A DNA stretch of 64,000 nucleotides from Petrolisthes cinctipes (Eukaryota; Arthropoda; Malacostraca; Decapoda; Porcellanidae): positions 2,919,501 through 2,983,500 of the forward strand of contig JAWQEG010000369.1 of the NCBI GenBank assembly GCA_033782935.1, read 5' to 3'. Under the pieces are notes generated by a model, which saw only the letters and a program-made list of their open reading frames with translations, had not been told where the DNA came from and did not search any database. How positions within the stretch are numbered: the first letter of the stretch is position 1; every line of letters starts with the position of its first letter. The position numbers and the translations under genes are program-made. This document shows positions 13,011 to 23,440 of this stretch, one piece after another.

Positions 13011-13513
13011 GTAGTAAGCATGTACAGATACCTTCTGGGACCTCTATATATCGAATTTTCAAGTGTTTTGGGACTGAATTTGAGATATCGATTTTTTGAC
13101 ACCTAAAATGTCGATTTTTAGCATGTTTTTAGCCTATATTTTGAAAATATTCTAGCACTGTGTTGGCATGTACAGATTGCTTCTGGGACCCCAAAATATT
13201 GAATTTTCGGGTGTTTTGAGCCTGAATTTGAGATATAAACGGGTACAGAAAATACATGCACATATTGACTTTGGGCATTTAAAATATCGATTTTCAGCAT
13301 GTTTTGGGCCTGTATTTTGAAAATACTCTAACACTGAGTAGGCATGTACAGATTGCTTCTGGGACCCCAAAATATTGAATTTTCGGGTGTTTTGAGCCTG
13401 AATTTGAGATATAAACGGGTACTGAAGATGCATGCACATATCGACTTTTGTGCACCTAAAAGATCGATTTTGAGTATGTTTTGAGCAGGTATTTTGAAAA
13501 TACTCTAACACGG

Positions 13514-15060
13514 AGTAGGCATGTACAGATCGCTTCTGGGACCCCTAAATATCGAATTTTCGGGTGTTTTGGGACTGAATTTGAGATATCGACTTTTTGG
13601 CACCTAAAAGATCGATTTTTAGCATGTTTTTAGCCTATATTTTGAAAATATTCTAGCACTGAGTAGGCATGTACAGATTGCTTCTGGGACCCCAAAATAT
13701 TGAATTTTCGGGTGTTTTGAGCCTGAATTTGAGATATAAACGGGTACAGAAGATACATGCACATATTGACTTTGGGCACCAAAAATATCGATTTTCTGCA
13801 TGTTTTGGGCCTGATTTTTGAAAATACTCTAACACGGAGTAGGCATGTACAGATCGCTTCTGGGACCCCAAAATATCGAATTTTCAGGTGTTTAGGGCCA
13901 GAATTTGAGATATAAACGGGTACAGAAGATGCATGCACATATCGACTTTTGGGCACCTAAAAGATCGATTTTCAGTATGTTTTGAGCATGTATTTTGAAA
14001 ATACTCTAACACGGAGTAGGCATGTACAGATCGCTTCTGGGACCCCTAAATATCGAATTTTCGGGTGTTTTGGGACTGAATTTGAGATATCGATTTTCTG
14101 GCACCTAAAATGTCGATTTTTAGCATGTTTTTAGCCTATATTTTGAAAATATTCTAGCACTGTGTAGGCATGTACAGATTGCTTCTGGGACCCCAAAATA
14201 TTTAATTTTCGGACGTTTTGAGCCTGAATTTGAGATATAAACGGGTACAGAAGATACATGCACATATTGACTTTGGGCACCAAAAATATCGATTTTCAGC
14301 ATGTTTTGGGCCTGAATTTTGAAAATACTCTAACACGGAGTAGGCATGTACAGATACCTTCTGGGACCACAAAATATCGAATTTTCGGGTGTTTAGGGCC
14401 AGAATTTGAGATATAAACGGGTACAGAAGATGCATGCACATATCGACTTTTGGGCACCTAAAAGATCGATTTTTAGTATGTTTTTGGCCTGTATTTTGAA
14501 AATACTCTAACACGGAGTAAGCATGTACAGATACCTTCTGGGACCTCTAAATATCGAATTTTCGGGTGTTTTGGGACTGAATTTGAGATATCGATTTTTT
14601 GGCACCTAAAATGTCGATTTTTAGCATGTTTTTAGCCTATATTTTGAAAATATTCTAGCACTGTGTAGGCATGTACAGATTGCTTCTGGGACCCCAAAAT
14701 ATTGAATTTTCGGGTGTTTTGAGCCTGAATTTGAGATATAAACGGGTACAGAAGATACATGCACATATTGACTTTGGGCATCTAAAATATCGATTTTCAG
14801 CATGTTTTGGGCCTGTATTTTGAAAATACTCTAACACTGAGTAGGCATGTACAGATTGCTTCTGGGACCCCAAAATATTGAATTTTCGGGTGTTTTGAGC
14901 CTGAATTTGAGATATAAACGGGTACTGAAGATGCATGCACATATCGACTTTTCTGCACCTAAAAGATCGATTTTCAGTATGTTTTGAGCATGTATTTTGA
15001 AAATACTCTAACACGGAGTAGGCATGTACAGATCGCTTCTGGGGCCCCTAAATATCGAAT
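13514..15060 (+). repeat. HOR block shared with 29.2-30.7 kb (offset 15,649 bp)
   Basis: Private variants match at +15,649: gcctgatttttgaaaat (13812 and 29461), ttttcaggtgtttaggg (13884 and 29533), gattttctggcacc (14095 and 29744) and gataccttctgggaccaca (14343 and 29992). About 1.5 kb is clearly shared. The edges merge into ordinary repeat. Confidence 0.8.
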
Positions 15061-17018
15061 TTTCGGGTGTTTTGGGACTGAATTTGAGATATCGTCTTTT
15101 TGGCACCTAAAAGATCGATTTTTAGCATGTTTTTAGCCTATATTTTGAAAATATTCTAGCACTGAGTAGGCATGTACAGATTGCTTCTGGGACCCCAAAA
15201 TATTGAATTTTCGGGTGTTTTGAGCCTGAATTTGAGATATAAAGGGGTACAGAAGATACATGCACATATTGACTTTGGGCACCAAAAATATCGATTTTCA
15301 GCATGTTTTAGGCCTGAATTTTGAAAATACTCTAACACGGAGTAGGCATGTACAGATTGCTTCTGGGACCCCAAAATATCGAATTTTTGGGTGTTTAGGG
15401 CCAGAATTTGAGATATAAACGGGTACAGAAGATGCATGCACATATCGACTTTTGGGCACCTAAAAGATCGATTTTCAGTATGTTTTTGGCCTGTATTTTG
15501 AAAATACTCTAACACGGAGTAGGCATGTACAGATGCCTTCTGGGACCTCTAAATATCGAATTTTCGGGTGTTTTGGGACTGAATTTGAGATATCGATTTT
15601 TAGGCACCTAAAATGTCGATTTTTAGCATGTTTTTAGCCTATATCTTGAAAATATTCTAGCACTGTGTAGGCATGTACAGATTGCTTCTGGGACCCCAAA
15701 ATATTGAATTTTCGGGTGTTTTGAGCCTGAAATGAGATATAAACGGGTACAGAAGATACATGCACATATTGACTTTTGGCATCTAAAATATCGATTTTCA
15801 GCATGTTTTGGGCCTGTATATTGAAAATACTCTAACACTGTGTAGGCATGTACAGATTGCTTCTGGGACCCCAAAATATTGAATTTTCGGGTGTTTTGAG
15901 CCTGAAATGAGATATAAACGGGTACAGAAGATACATGCACATATCGACTTTTCTGCACATAAAAGATCGATTTTCAGTATGTTTTGAGCATGTATTTTGA
16001 AAATACTCTAACACGGAGTAGGCATGTACAGATCGCTTCTGGGGCCCCTAAATATCGAATTTTCGGGTGTTTTGGGACTGAATTTGAGATATCGACTTTT
16101 TGGCACCTAAAAGATCGATTTTTAGCATGTTTTTAGCCTATATTTTGAAAATATTCTAGCACTGAGTAGGCATGTACAGATTGCTTCTGGGACCCCAAAA
16201 TATTGAATTTTCGGGTGTTTTGAGCCTGAATTTGAGATATAAAGGGGTACAGAAGATACATGCACATATTGACTTTGGGCACCAAAAATATCGATTTTCA
16301 GCATGTTTTGGGCCTGAATTTTGAAAATACTCTAACACGGAGTAGGCATGTACAGATTGCTTCTGGGACCCCAAAATATCGAATTTTTGGGTGTTTAGGG
16401 CCAGAATTTGAGATATAAACGGGTACAGAAGATGCATGCACATATCGACTTTTGGGCACCTAAAAGATCGATTTTCAGTATGTTTTTGGCCTGTATTTTG
16501 AAAATACTCTAACACGGAGTAGGCATGTACAGATGCCTTCTGGGACCTCTAAATATCGAATTTTCGGGTGTTTTGGGACTGAATTTGAGATATCGATTTT
16601 TTGGCACCTAAAATGTCGATTTTTAGCATGTTTTTAGCCTATATCTTGAAAATATTCTAGCACTGTGTAGGCATGTACAGATTGCTTCTGGGACCCCAAA
16701 ATATTGAATTTTCGGGTGTTTTGAGCCTGAAATGAGATATAAACGGGTACAGAAGATACATGCACATATTGACTTTTGGCATCTAAAATATCGATTTTCA
16801 GCATGTTTTGGGCCTGTATATTGAAAATACTCTAACACTGAGTAGGCATGTACAGATTGCTTCTGGGACCCCAAAATATTGAATTTTCGGGTGTTTTGAG
16901 CCTGAATTTGAGATATAAACGGGTACTGAAGATGCATACACATATTGACTTTTGTGCACCTAAAAGATCGATTTTCAGTATGTTTTGAGCATGTATTTTG
17001 AAAATACTTTAACACGGA
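15017..17018 (+). repeat. Tandem duplication of about 1 kb (two hexamer-sized copies)
   Basis: Rare variants recur about 1,000 bp apart: ctggggcccctaaat (near 15040 and 16039) and gaatttttgggtgtttaggg (near 15380 and 16380). The clean copies carry B' (cctgaaatgag) like the 0-9 kb region, which suggests exchange between these distant parts of the array. Confidence 0.75.
15841..16016 (+). repeat. B'/C2 chimeric monomer
   Basis: It starts as a B' (tgtagg start, cctgaaatgag, ggtacagaagatacatgc) and switches to a C2 tail (cttttctgcacataaaag, gttttgagcatg). The ttctgcac variant links the tail to the C2 near 14945, 999 bases upstream. The exchange point lies between about 15930 and 15945. Confidence 0.78.
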
Positions 17019-19011
17019 GTAGGCATGTACAGATACCTTCTGGGACCCCTAAATATCGAATTTTCGGGTGTTTTGGGACTGAATTTGAGATATCGACTTT
17101 TTGGCACCTAAAAGATCGATTTTTAGCATGTTTTTAGCCTATATTTTGAAAATATTCTAGCACTGAGTAGGCATGTACAGATTGCTTCTGGGACCCCAAA
17201 ATATTGAATTTTCGGGTGTTTTGAGCCTGAATTTGAGATATAAACGGGTAAAGAAGATACATGCACATATTGACTTTGGGCATTTAAAATATCGATTTTC
17301 AGCATGTTTTGGGCCTGTATTTTGAAAATACTCTAACACTGAGTAGGCATGTACAGATTGCTTCTGGGACCCCAAAATATCGAATTTTCGGGTGTTTTGA
17401 GCCTGAATTTTAGATATAAACGGGTACTGAAGATGCATACACATATCGACTTTTGTGCACCTAAAAGATCGGTTTTCAGTATGTTTTGAGCATATATTTT
17501 GAAAATACTTTAACACGGAGTAGGCATGTACAGATCGCTTCTGGGACCCCTAAATATCGAATTTTCGGGTGTTTTGGGACTGAATTTGAGATATCGACTT
17601 TTTGGCACATAAAAGATCGATTTTTAGCATGTTTTTAGCCTATATTTTGAAAATATTCTAGCACTGAGTAGGCATGTACAGATTGCTTCTGGGACCCCAA
17701 AATATTGAATTTTCGGGTGTTTTGAGCCTGAATTTGAGATATAAACGGGTACAGAAGATACATGCACATATTGACTTTGGGCACCAAAAATATCGATTTT
17801 CAGCATGTTTTGGGACTGAATTTTGAAAATACTCTAACACGGAGTAGGCATGTACAGATCGCTTCTGGGACCCCAAAATATCGAATTTTTGGGTGTTTAG
17901 GGCCAGAATTTGAGATATAAACGGGTACAAAAGATGCATGCACATATCGACTTTTGGGCACCTAAAAGATCGATTTTCAGTATGTTTTTGGCCTGTATTT
18001 TGAAAATACTCTAACACGGAGTAGGCATGTACAGATACCTTCTGGGACCTCTAAATATCGAATTTTCGGGTGTTTTGGGACTGAATTTGAGATATCGATT
18101 TTTTGACACCTAAAATGTCGATTTTTAGCATGTTTTTAGCCTATATTTTGAAAATATTCTAGCACTGTGTAGGCATGTACATATTGCTTCTGGGACCCCA
18201 AAATATTGAATTTTCGGGTGTTTTGAGCCTGAATTTGATATATAAACGGGTACAGAAAATACATGCACATATTGACTTTGGGGACCAAAAATATCGATTT
18301 TCAGCATGTTTTGGGCCTGTATTTTGAAAATACTCTAACACTGAGTAGGCATGTACAGATTGCTTCTGGGACCCCAAAATATTGAATTTTCATGTGTTTT
18401 GAGCCTGAATTTGAGATATAAACGGGTACTGAAGATGCATACACATATCGACTTTTGTGCACCTAAAAGATCGATTTTCAGTATGTTTTGAGCATATATT
18501 TTGAAAATACTTTAACACGGAGTAGGCATGTACAGATCGCTTCTGGGACCCCTAAATATCGAATTTTCGGGTGTTTTGGGACTGAATTTGAGATATCGAC
18601 TTTTTGGCACCTAAAAGATCGATTTTTAGCATGTTTTTAGCCTATATTTTGAAAATATTCTAGCACTGTACAGATTGCTTCTGGGACCCCAAAATATTGA
18701 ATTTTCGGGTGTTTTGAGCCTGAATTTGAGATATAAACGGGTACAGAAGATACATGCACATATTGACTTTGGGCACCAAAAATATCGATTTTCAGCATGT
18801 TTTGGGCCTGAATTTTGAAAATACTCTAACACTGAGTAGGCATGTACAGATTGCTTCTGGGACCCCAAAATATCGAATTTTCGGGTGTTTTGAGCCTGAA
18901 TTTGAGATATAAACGGGTACTGAAGATGCATGCACATATCGACTTTTGTGCACCTAAAAGATCGATTTTCAGTATGTTTTGAGCATGTATTTTGAAAATA
19001 CTCTAACACGG

Positions 19012-19688
19012 AGTAGGCATGTACAGATCGCTTCTGGGACCCCTAAATATCGAATTTTCGGGTGTTTTGGGACTGAATTTGAGATATCGACTTTTTGGCA
19101 CATAAAAGATCGATTTTTAGCATGTTTTTTGCCTATATTTTGAAAATATTCTAGCACTGAGTAGGCATGTACAGATTGCTTCTGGGACCCCAAAATATTG
19201 AATTTTCGGGTGTTTTGAGCCTGAATTTGATATATAAACGGGTACAGAAGATACATGCACATATTGACTTTTGGCATCTAAAATATCGATTTTCAGCATG
19301 TTTTGGGCCTGTATATTGAAAATACTCTAACACTGAGTAGGCATGTACAGATTGCTTCTGGGACCTCAAAATATTGAATTTTCGGGTGTTTTGAGCCTGA
19401 ATTTGATATATAAACGGGTACAGAAGATACATGCACATATTGACTTTGGGCACCAAAAATATCGATTTTCAGTATGTTTTGGGCCTGTATTTTGAAAATA
19501 CTCTAACACTGAGTAGGCATGTACAGATTGCTTCTGGGACCCCAAAATATTGAATTTTCGGGTGTTTTGAGCCTGAATTTGAGATATAAACGGGTACTGA
19601 AGATGCATACACATATCGACTTTTGTGCACCTAAAAGATCGATTTTCAGTATGTTTTGAGCATGTATTTTGAAAATACTTTAACACGG
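19012..19688 (+). repeat. Four-monomer unit A1-B-B-C2 (677 bp)
   Basis: Two B monomers follow one A. The second has gggacctcaaaatattg and the tgatatataaacggg variant. The arrangement matches the A-B'-B-C2 units of the first 9 kb, but with full-length B. Confidence 0.85.
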
Positions 19689-19836
19689 AGTAGGCATGTA
19701 CAGATCGCTTCTGGGACCCCTAAATATCGAATTTTCGGGTGTTTTGGGACTGAATTTGAGATATCGACTTTTTGGCACCTAAAAGATCGATTTTTAGCAT
19801 GTTTTTAGCCTATATTTTGAAAATATTCTAGCACTG
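19689..19836 (+). repeat. Monomer class A1 (148 bp), reference copy
   Basis: This is the short monomer of the trimer. Diagnostic stretches are agatcgcttctgggacccc, gggactgaat, gactttttggcacc and gatcgatttttagcatg. It ends in tattctagcactg, whereas B1 and C end in ctctaacacgg. Compared with B and C it lacks 29 bp (aaacgggtacag through to the cacatat before cgac), with the junction inside an atat shared by both sides. It therefore lacks the CGGG-containing linker and is the only class that is not about 176 bp. Confidence 0.92.
19812..19826. other. Short dyad symmetry at the monomer 3' end, reference copy in A1
   Basis: The bases atattttgaaaatat form a perfect inverted repeat with 7-bp arms around one central g. 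The B and C monomers carry a shorter form (attttgaaaat, for example 19990-20000). It recurs once per monomer, so it occurs hundreds of times here. Short dyads are a reported property of some centromeric satellites, but the sequence alone does not show that they extrude or bind anything. Confidence 0.6.
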
Positions 19837-20012
19837 AGTAAGCATGTACAGATTGCTTCTGGGACCCCAAAATATTGAATTTTCGGGTGTTTTGAGCCTG
19901 AATTTGAGATATAAACGGGTACAGAAGATACATGCACATATTGACTTTGGGCACCAAAAATATCGATTTTCAGCATGTTTTGGGCCTGAATTTTGAAAAT
20001 ACTCTAACACGG
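19837..20012 (+). repeat. Monomer class B1 (176 bp), reference copy
   Basis: Diagnostic stretches are aaaatattgaattttcggg, ggtacagaagatacatgc, gactttgggcacc, aaaaatatcgattttcagc and gggcctgaattttg. At three sites where A1 and/or C1 have CG (gatcgctt, atatcgaa, atatcgac), B1 has TG, as expected from CpG decay before the class was amplified. It contains two copies of the internal core 88 bp apart, and the aaacggg linker that A lacks. Confidence 0.92.
19904..19920 (+). other. Degenerate CENP-B-box-like site in the B/C linker
   Basis: The 17-base site ttgagatataaacgggt matches seven of the nine fixed positions of the CENP-B box pattern nTTCGnnnnAnnCGGGn. The second T and the C of TTCG are replaced by g and a. 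The same 17 bases recur in most B and C monomers and are absent from A because the CGGG lies in the missing 29 bp. With two core mismatches, binding is uncertain. This is a pattern match, not evidence of function. Confidence 0.3.
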
Positions 20013-20189
20013 AGTAGGCATGTACAGATCGCTTCTGGGACCCCAAAATATCGAATTTTCGGGTGTTTAGGGCCAGAATTTGAGATATAAACGGGTACAG
20101 AAGATGCATGCACATATCGACTTTTGGGCACCTAAAAGATCGATTTTCAGTATGTTTTTGGCCTGTATTTTGAAAATACTCTAACACGG
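20013..20189 (+). repeat. Monomer class C1 (177 bp), reference copy
   Basis: Diagnostic stretches are gtgtttagggccagaat, acagaagatgcatgcacat, cttttgggcacctaaaag and cagtatgtttttggcctg. It keeps CG at the sites where B1 has TG (seven CpG in the consensus against four in B1). It contains the perfect 8-bp palindrome tgcatgca in its second linker. Its length is a multiple of three, so units with extra C monomers give the longest open frames in the window. Confidence 0.92.
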
Positions 20190-20337
20190 AGTAGTCATGT
20201 ACAGATACCTTCTGGGACCTCTAAATATCGAATTTTCGGGTGTTTTGGGACTGAATTTGAGATATCGATTTTTTGACACCTAAAATGTCGATTTTTAGCA
20301 TGTTTTTAGCCTATATTTTGAAAATATTCTAGCACTG
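20190..20337 (+). repeat. Monomer class A2 (148 bp, subtype with ttgacacc), reference copy
   Basis: This has the same length and the same missing 29 bp as A1, but differs at gataccttctgggacctct, gatttttt before the gacacc or ggcacc site, and taaaatgtcgattttta. In the first 9 kb the A2 copies read gatgcctt; further right they usually read gatacctt. The ttgacacc form seen here is common between about 10 and 28 kb, and ttggcacc elsewhere. A2 is normally followed by a B that starts tgtagg. Confidence 0.88.
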
Positions 20338-20513
20338 TGTAGGCATGTACAGATTGCTTCTGGGACCCCAAAATATTGAATTTTCGTGTGTTTTGAGCCT
20401 GAATTTGAGATATAAACGGGTACAGAAAATACATGCACATATTGACTTTGGGGACCAAAAATATCGATTTTCAGCATGTTTTGGGCCTGTATTTTGAAAA
20501 TACTCTAACACTG
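20338..20513 (+). repeat. Monomer class B2 (176 bp), reference copy
   Basis: It starts tgtagg instead of agtagg and ends gggcctgtattttg...cactg instead of gggcctgaattttg...cacgg. The usual B2 marker is gggcatctaaaatatcg; this copy has the alternative ggggaccaaaaatatcg also seen near 10950, 18285 and 25605. Like B1 it carries TG at the decayed CpG sites. Confidence 0.85.
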
Positions 20514-20690
20514 AGTAGGCATGTACAGATTGCTTCTGGGACCCCAAAATATTGAATTTTCGGGTGTTTTGAGCATGAATTTGAGATATAAACGGGTACT
20601 GAAGATGCATACACATATCGAATTTTGTGCACCTAAAAGATCGATTTTCAGTATGTTTTGAGCATATATTTTGAAAATACTTTAACACGG
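20514..20690 (+). repeat. Monomer class C2 (177 bp), reference copy
   Basis: It is distinguished from C1 by ggtactgaagatgcat, the missing tagggcc (ttttgagc instead), ttgtgcacctaaaag and gttttgagcat before the closing tattttgaaaatact. This copy carries a private a in catatcgaattttg, shared with the unit 501 bp downstream. C2 is normally followed by A1, which restarts the hexamer. Confidence 0.88.
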
Positions 20691-21191
20691 AGTAGGCATG
20701 TACAGATCGCTTCTGGGACCCCTAAATATCGAATTTTCGGGTGTTTTGGGAATGAATTTGAGATATCGACTTTTTGGCACCTAAAAGATCGATTTTTAGC
20801 ATGTTTTTAGCCTATATTTTGAAAATATTCTAGCACTGAATAGGCATGTACAGATTGCTTCTGGGACCCCAAAATATCGAATTTTCGGGTGTTTAGGGCC
20901 AGAATTTGAGATATAAACGGGTACAGAAAATACATGCACATATTGACTTTGGGGACCAAAAATATCGATTTTCAGCATGTTTTGGGCCTGTATTTTGAAA
21001 ATACTCTAACACTGAGTAGGCATGTACAGATTGCTTCTGGGACCCCAAAATATTGAATTTTCGGGTGTTTTGAGCCTGAATTTGAGATATAAACGGGTAC
21101 TGAAGATGCATACACATATCGAATTTTGTGCACCTAAAAGATCGATTTTCAGTATGTTTTGAGCATATATTTTGAAAATACTTTAACACGG

Positions 21192-21516
21192 AGTAGGCAT
21201 GTACAGATCGCTTCTGGGACCCCTAAATATCGAATTTTCGGGTGTTTTGGGAATGAATTTGAGATATCGACTTTTTGGCACCTAAAAGATCGATTTTTAG
21301 CATGTTTTTAGCCTATATTTTGAAAATATTCTAGCACTGAATAGGCATGTACAGATTGCTTCTGGGACCCCAAAATATCGAATTTTCGGGTGTTTAGGGC
21401 CAGAATTTGAGATATAAACGGGTACAGAAGATGCATGCACATATCGACTTTTGGGCACCTAAAAGATCGATTTTCAGTATGTTTTTGGCCTGTATTTTGA
21501 AAATACTCTAACACGG
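21192..21516 (+). repeat. A-C dimer unit (325 bp), B missing
   Basis: A1 is followed directly by a C1 (starting aataggcatg, with gtgtttagggccagaat and acagaagatgcatgc). One 176-bp B has been lost. Similar A-C dimers occur at 23010-23334, 27835-28159 and 62813-63137. Confidence 0.86.
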
Positions 21517-21949
21517 AGTAGGCATGTACAGATACCTTCTGGGACCTCTAAATATCGAAATTTCGGGTGTTTTGGGACTGAATTTGAGATATCGATTTTT
21601 TTACACCTAAAATGTCGATTTTTAGCATGTTTTTAGCCTATATTTTGAAAATATTCTAGCACTGTGTAGGCATGTACAGATTGCTTCTGGGACCCCAAAA
21701 TATTGAATTTTCGAGTGTTTTGAGCCTGAATTTGAGATATAAACGGGTACAGAAAATACATGCACATATTGACTTTGGGCATCTAAAATATCGATTTTCA
21801 GTATGTTTTGGGCCTGTATTTTGAAAATACTCTAACACTGAGTAGGCATGTACAGATTGCTTCCGGGACCCCAAAATATTGAATTTTCGGGTGTTTTGAG
21901 CCTGAATTTGAGATATAAACGGGTACTGAAGATGCATGCACATATCGAC

Positions 21950-23440
21950 TTTTGTGCACCTAAAAGATCGATTTTCAGTATGTTTTGAGCATGTATTTTG
22001 AAAATACTCTAACACGGAGTAGGCATGTACAGATCGCTTCTGGGACCCCTAAATATCGAATTTTCGGGTGTTTTGGGACTGAATTTGAGATATCGACTTT
22101 TTGGCACCTAAAAGATCGATTTTTAGCATGTTTTTAGCCTATATTTTGAAATTATTCTAGCACTGTACAGATTTCTTCTGGGACCCCAAAATATTGAATT
22201 TTCGGGTGTTTTGAGCCTGAATTTGAGATATAAACGGGTACAGAAGATACATGCACATATTGACTTTGGGCACCAAAAATATCGATTTTCAGCATGTTTT
22301 GGGCCTGAATTTAGAAAATACTCTAACACTGAGTAGGCATGTACAGATTGCTTCTGGGACCCCAAAATATCGAATTTTCGGGTGTTTTGAGCCTGAATTT
22401 TAGATATAAACGGGTACTGAAGATGCATACACATATCGACTTTTGTGCACCTAAAAGATCGATTTTCAGTATGTTTTGAGCATGTATTTTGAAAATACTC
22501 TAACACGGAGTAAGCATGTACAGATCGCTTCTGGGACCCCTAAATATCGAATTTTCGGGTGTTTTGGGACTGAATTTGAGATATCGACTTTTTGGCACAT
22601 AAAAGATCGATTTTTAGCATGTTTTTTGCCTATATTTTGAAAATATTATAGCACTGAGTAGGCATGTACAGATTGCTCCTGGGACCCCAAAATTTTGAAT
22701 TTTCGGGTGTTTTGAGCCTGAATTTGAGATATAAACGGGTACAGAAGATACATGCACATATTGACTTTGGGCACCAAAAATATCGATTTTCAGCATGTTT
22801 TGGGCCTGAATTTTGAAAATACTCTAACACGGAGTAGGCATGTACAGATCGATTCTGGGACCCCAAAATATCGAATTTTCGGGTGTTTAGGGCCAGAATT
22901 TGAGATATAAACGGGTACAGAAGATGCATGCACATATCGACTTTTGGGCACCTAAAAGATCGATTTTCAGTATGTTTTTGGCCTGTATTTTGAAAATACT
23001 CTAACACGGAGTAGGCATGTACAGATACCTTCTGGGACCTCTAAATATCGAATTTTCGGGTGTTTTGGGACTGAATTTGAGATATCGATTTTTTGACACC
23101 TAAAATGTCGATTTTTAGCATGTTTTTAGCCTATATTTTGAAAATATTCTAGCACTGTGTAGGCATGTACAGATTGCTTCTGGGACCCAAAAATATTGAA
23201 TTTTCGGGTGTTTTGAGCCTGAATTTGAGATATAAACGGGTACTGAAGATGCATGCACATATCGACTTTTGTGCACCTAAAAGATCGATTTTCAGTATGT
23301 TTTGAGCATGTATTTTGAAAATACTCTAACACGGAGTAGGCATGTACAGATCGCTTCTGGGACCCCTAAATATCGAATTTTCGGGTGTTTTGGGACTGAA
23401 TTTGAGATATCGTCTTTTTGGCACCTAAAAGATCGATTTT
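21950..23440 (+). repeat. HOR block shared with 26.8-28.3 kb (offset 4,825 bp)
   Basis: The series of A spacings 491, 501, 325 from the A at about 22.0 kb is repeated 4,825 bp to the right, together with the 10-bp-deletion B monomer and the A-C dimer. Beyond it, this copy has one extra 501-bp trimer. After that trimer the match resumes at offset 4,324, shown by the gaaaaaaactctaac insertion near 24645 and 28969. Confidence 0.78.
23010..23334 (+). repeat. A-C dimer unit (325 bp), B missing
   Basis: An A2-type monomer is followed directly by C2 (ggtactgaagatgcatgc, ttttgagcatg). The identical arrangement 4,825 bp downstream (27835-28159) shows that this contraction was copied as part of a larger block. 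Confidence 0.86.

Larger units (their letters stand above)
19689..20690 (+). repeat. Reference 1,002-bp hexameric HOR unit (A1-B1-C1-A2-B2-C2)
   Basis: This complete unit shows the basic HOR: two 501-bp trimers (19689-20189 and 20190-20690) with the same A-B-C order but version-specific differences. The first trimer has gacccctaaatatcg in A, ggcaccaaaaatatcg in B and gtgtttagggccagaat in C. The second has gataccttctgggacctct in A, a B that starts tgtagg, and ggtactgaagatgcatgc in C. The same alternation can be followed over much of the window, with interruptions. The unit was chosen because all six boundaries are clean. It carries some private changes, such as ggggacc in its B2 and a catatcgaattttg variant in its C2. 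Confidence 0.93.
20190..21191 (+). repeat. Recent 501-bp tandem duplication
   Basis: Adjacent trimers share private changes exactly 501 bp apart: catatcgaattttg (near 20615 and 21116), gggaatgaatttgag (near 20749 and 21250) and cactgaataggcatg (near 20834 and 21335). Here trimers differ less from their immediate neighbour than from the alternate trimer, which breaks the hexamer alternation and indicates recent slippage by one trimer. Confidence 0.78.

Noticed and set aside
19689..20690. TATA-like and poly(A)-signal-like AT motifs (tatata, aataa) as promoters or terminators
   Set aside because: They occur hundreds of times by virtue of AT-rich repeat sequence and have no gene context.
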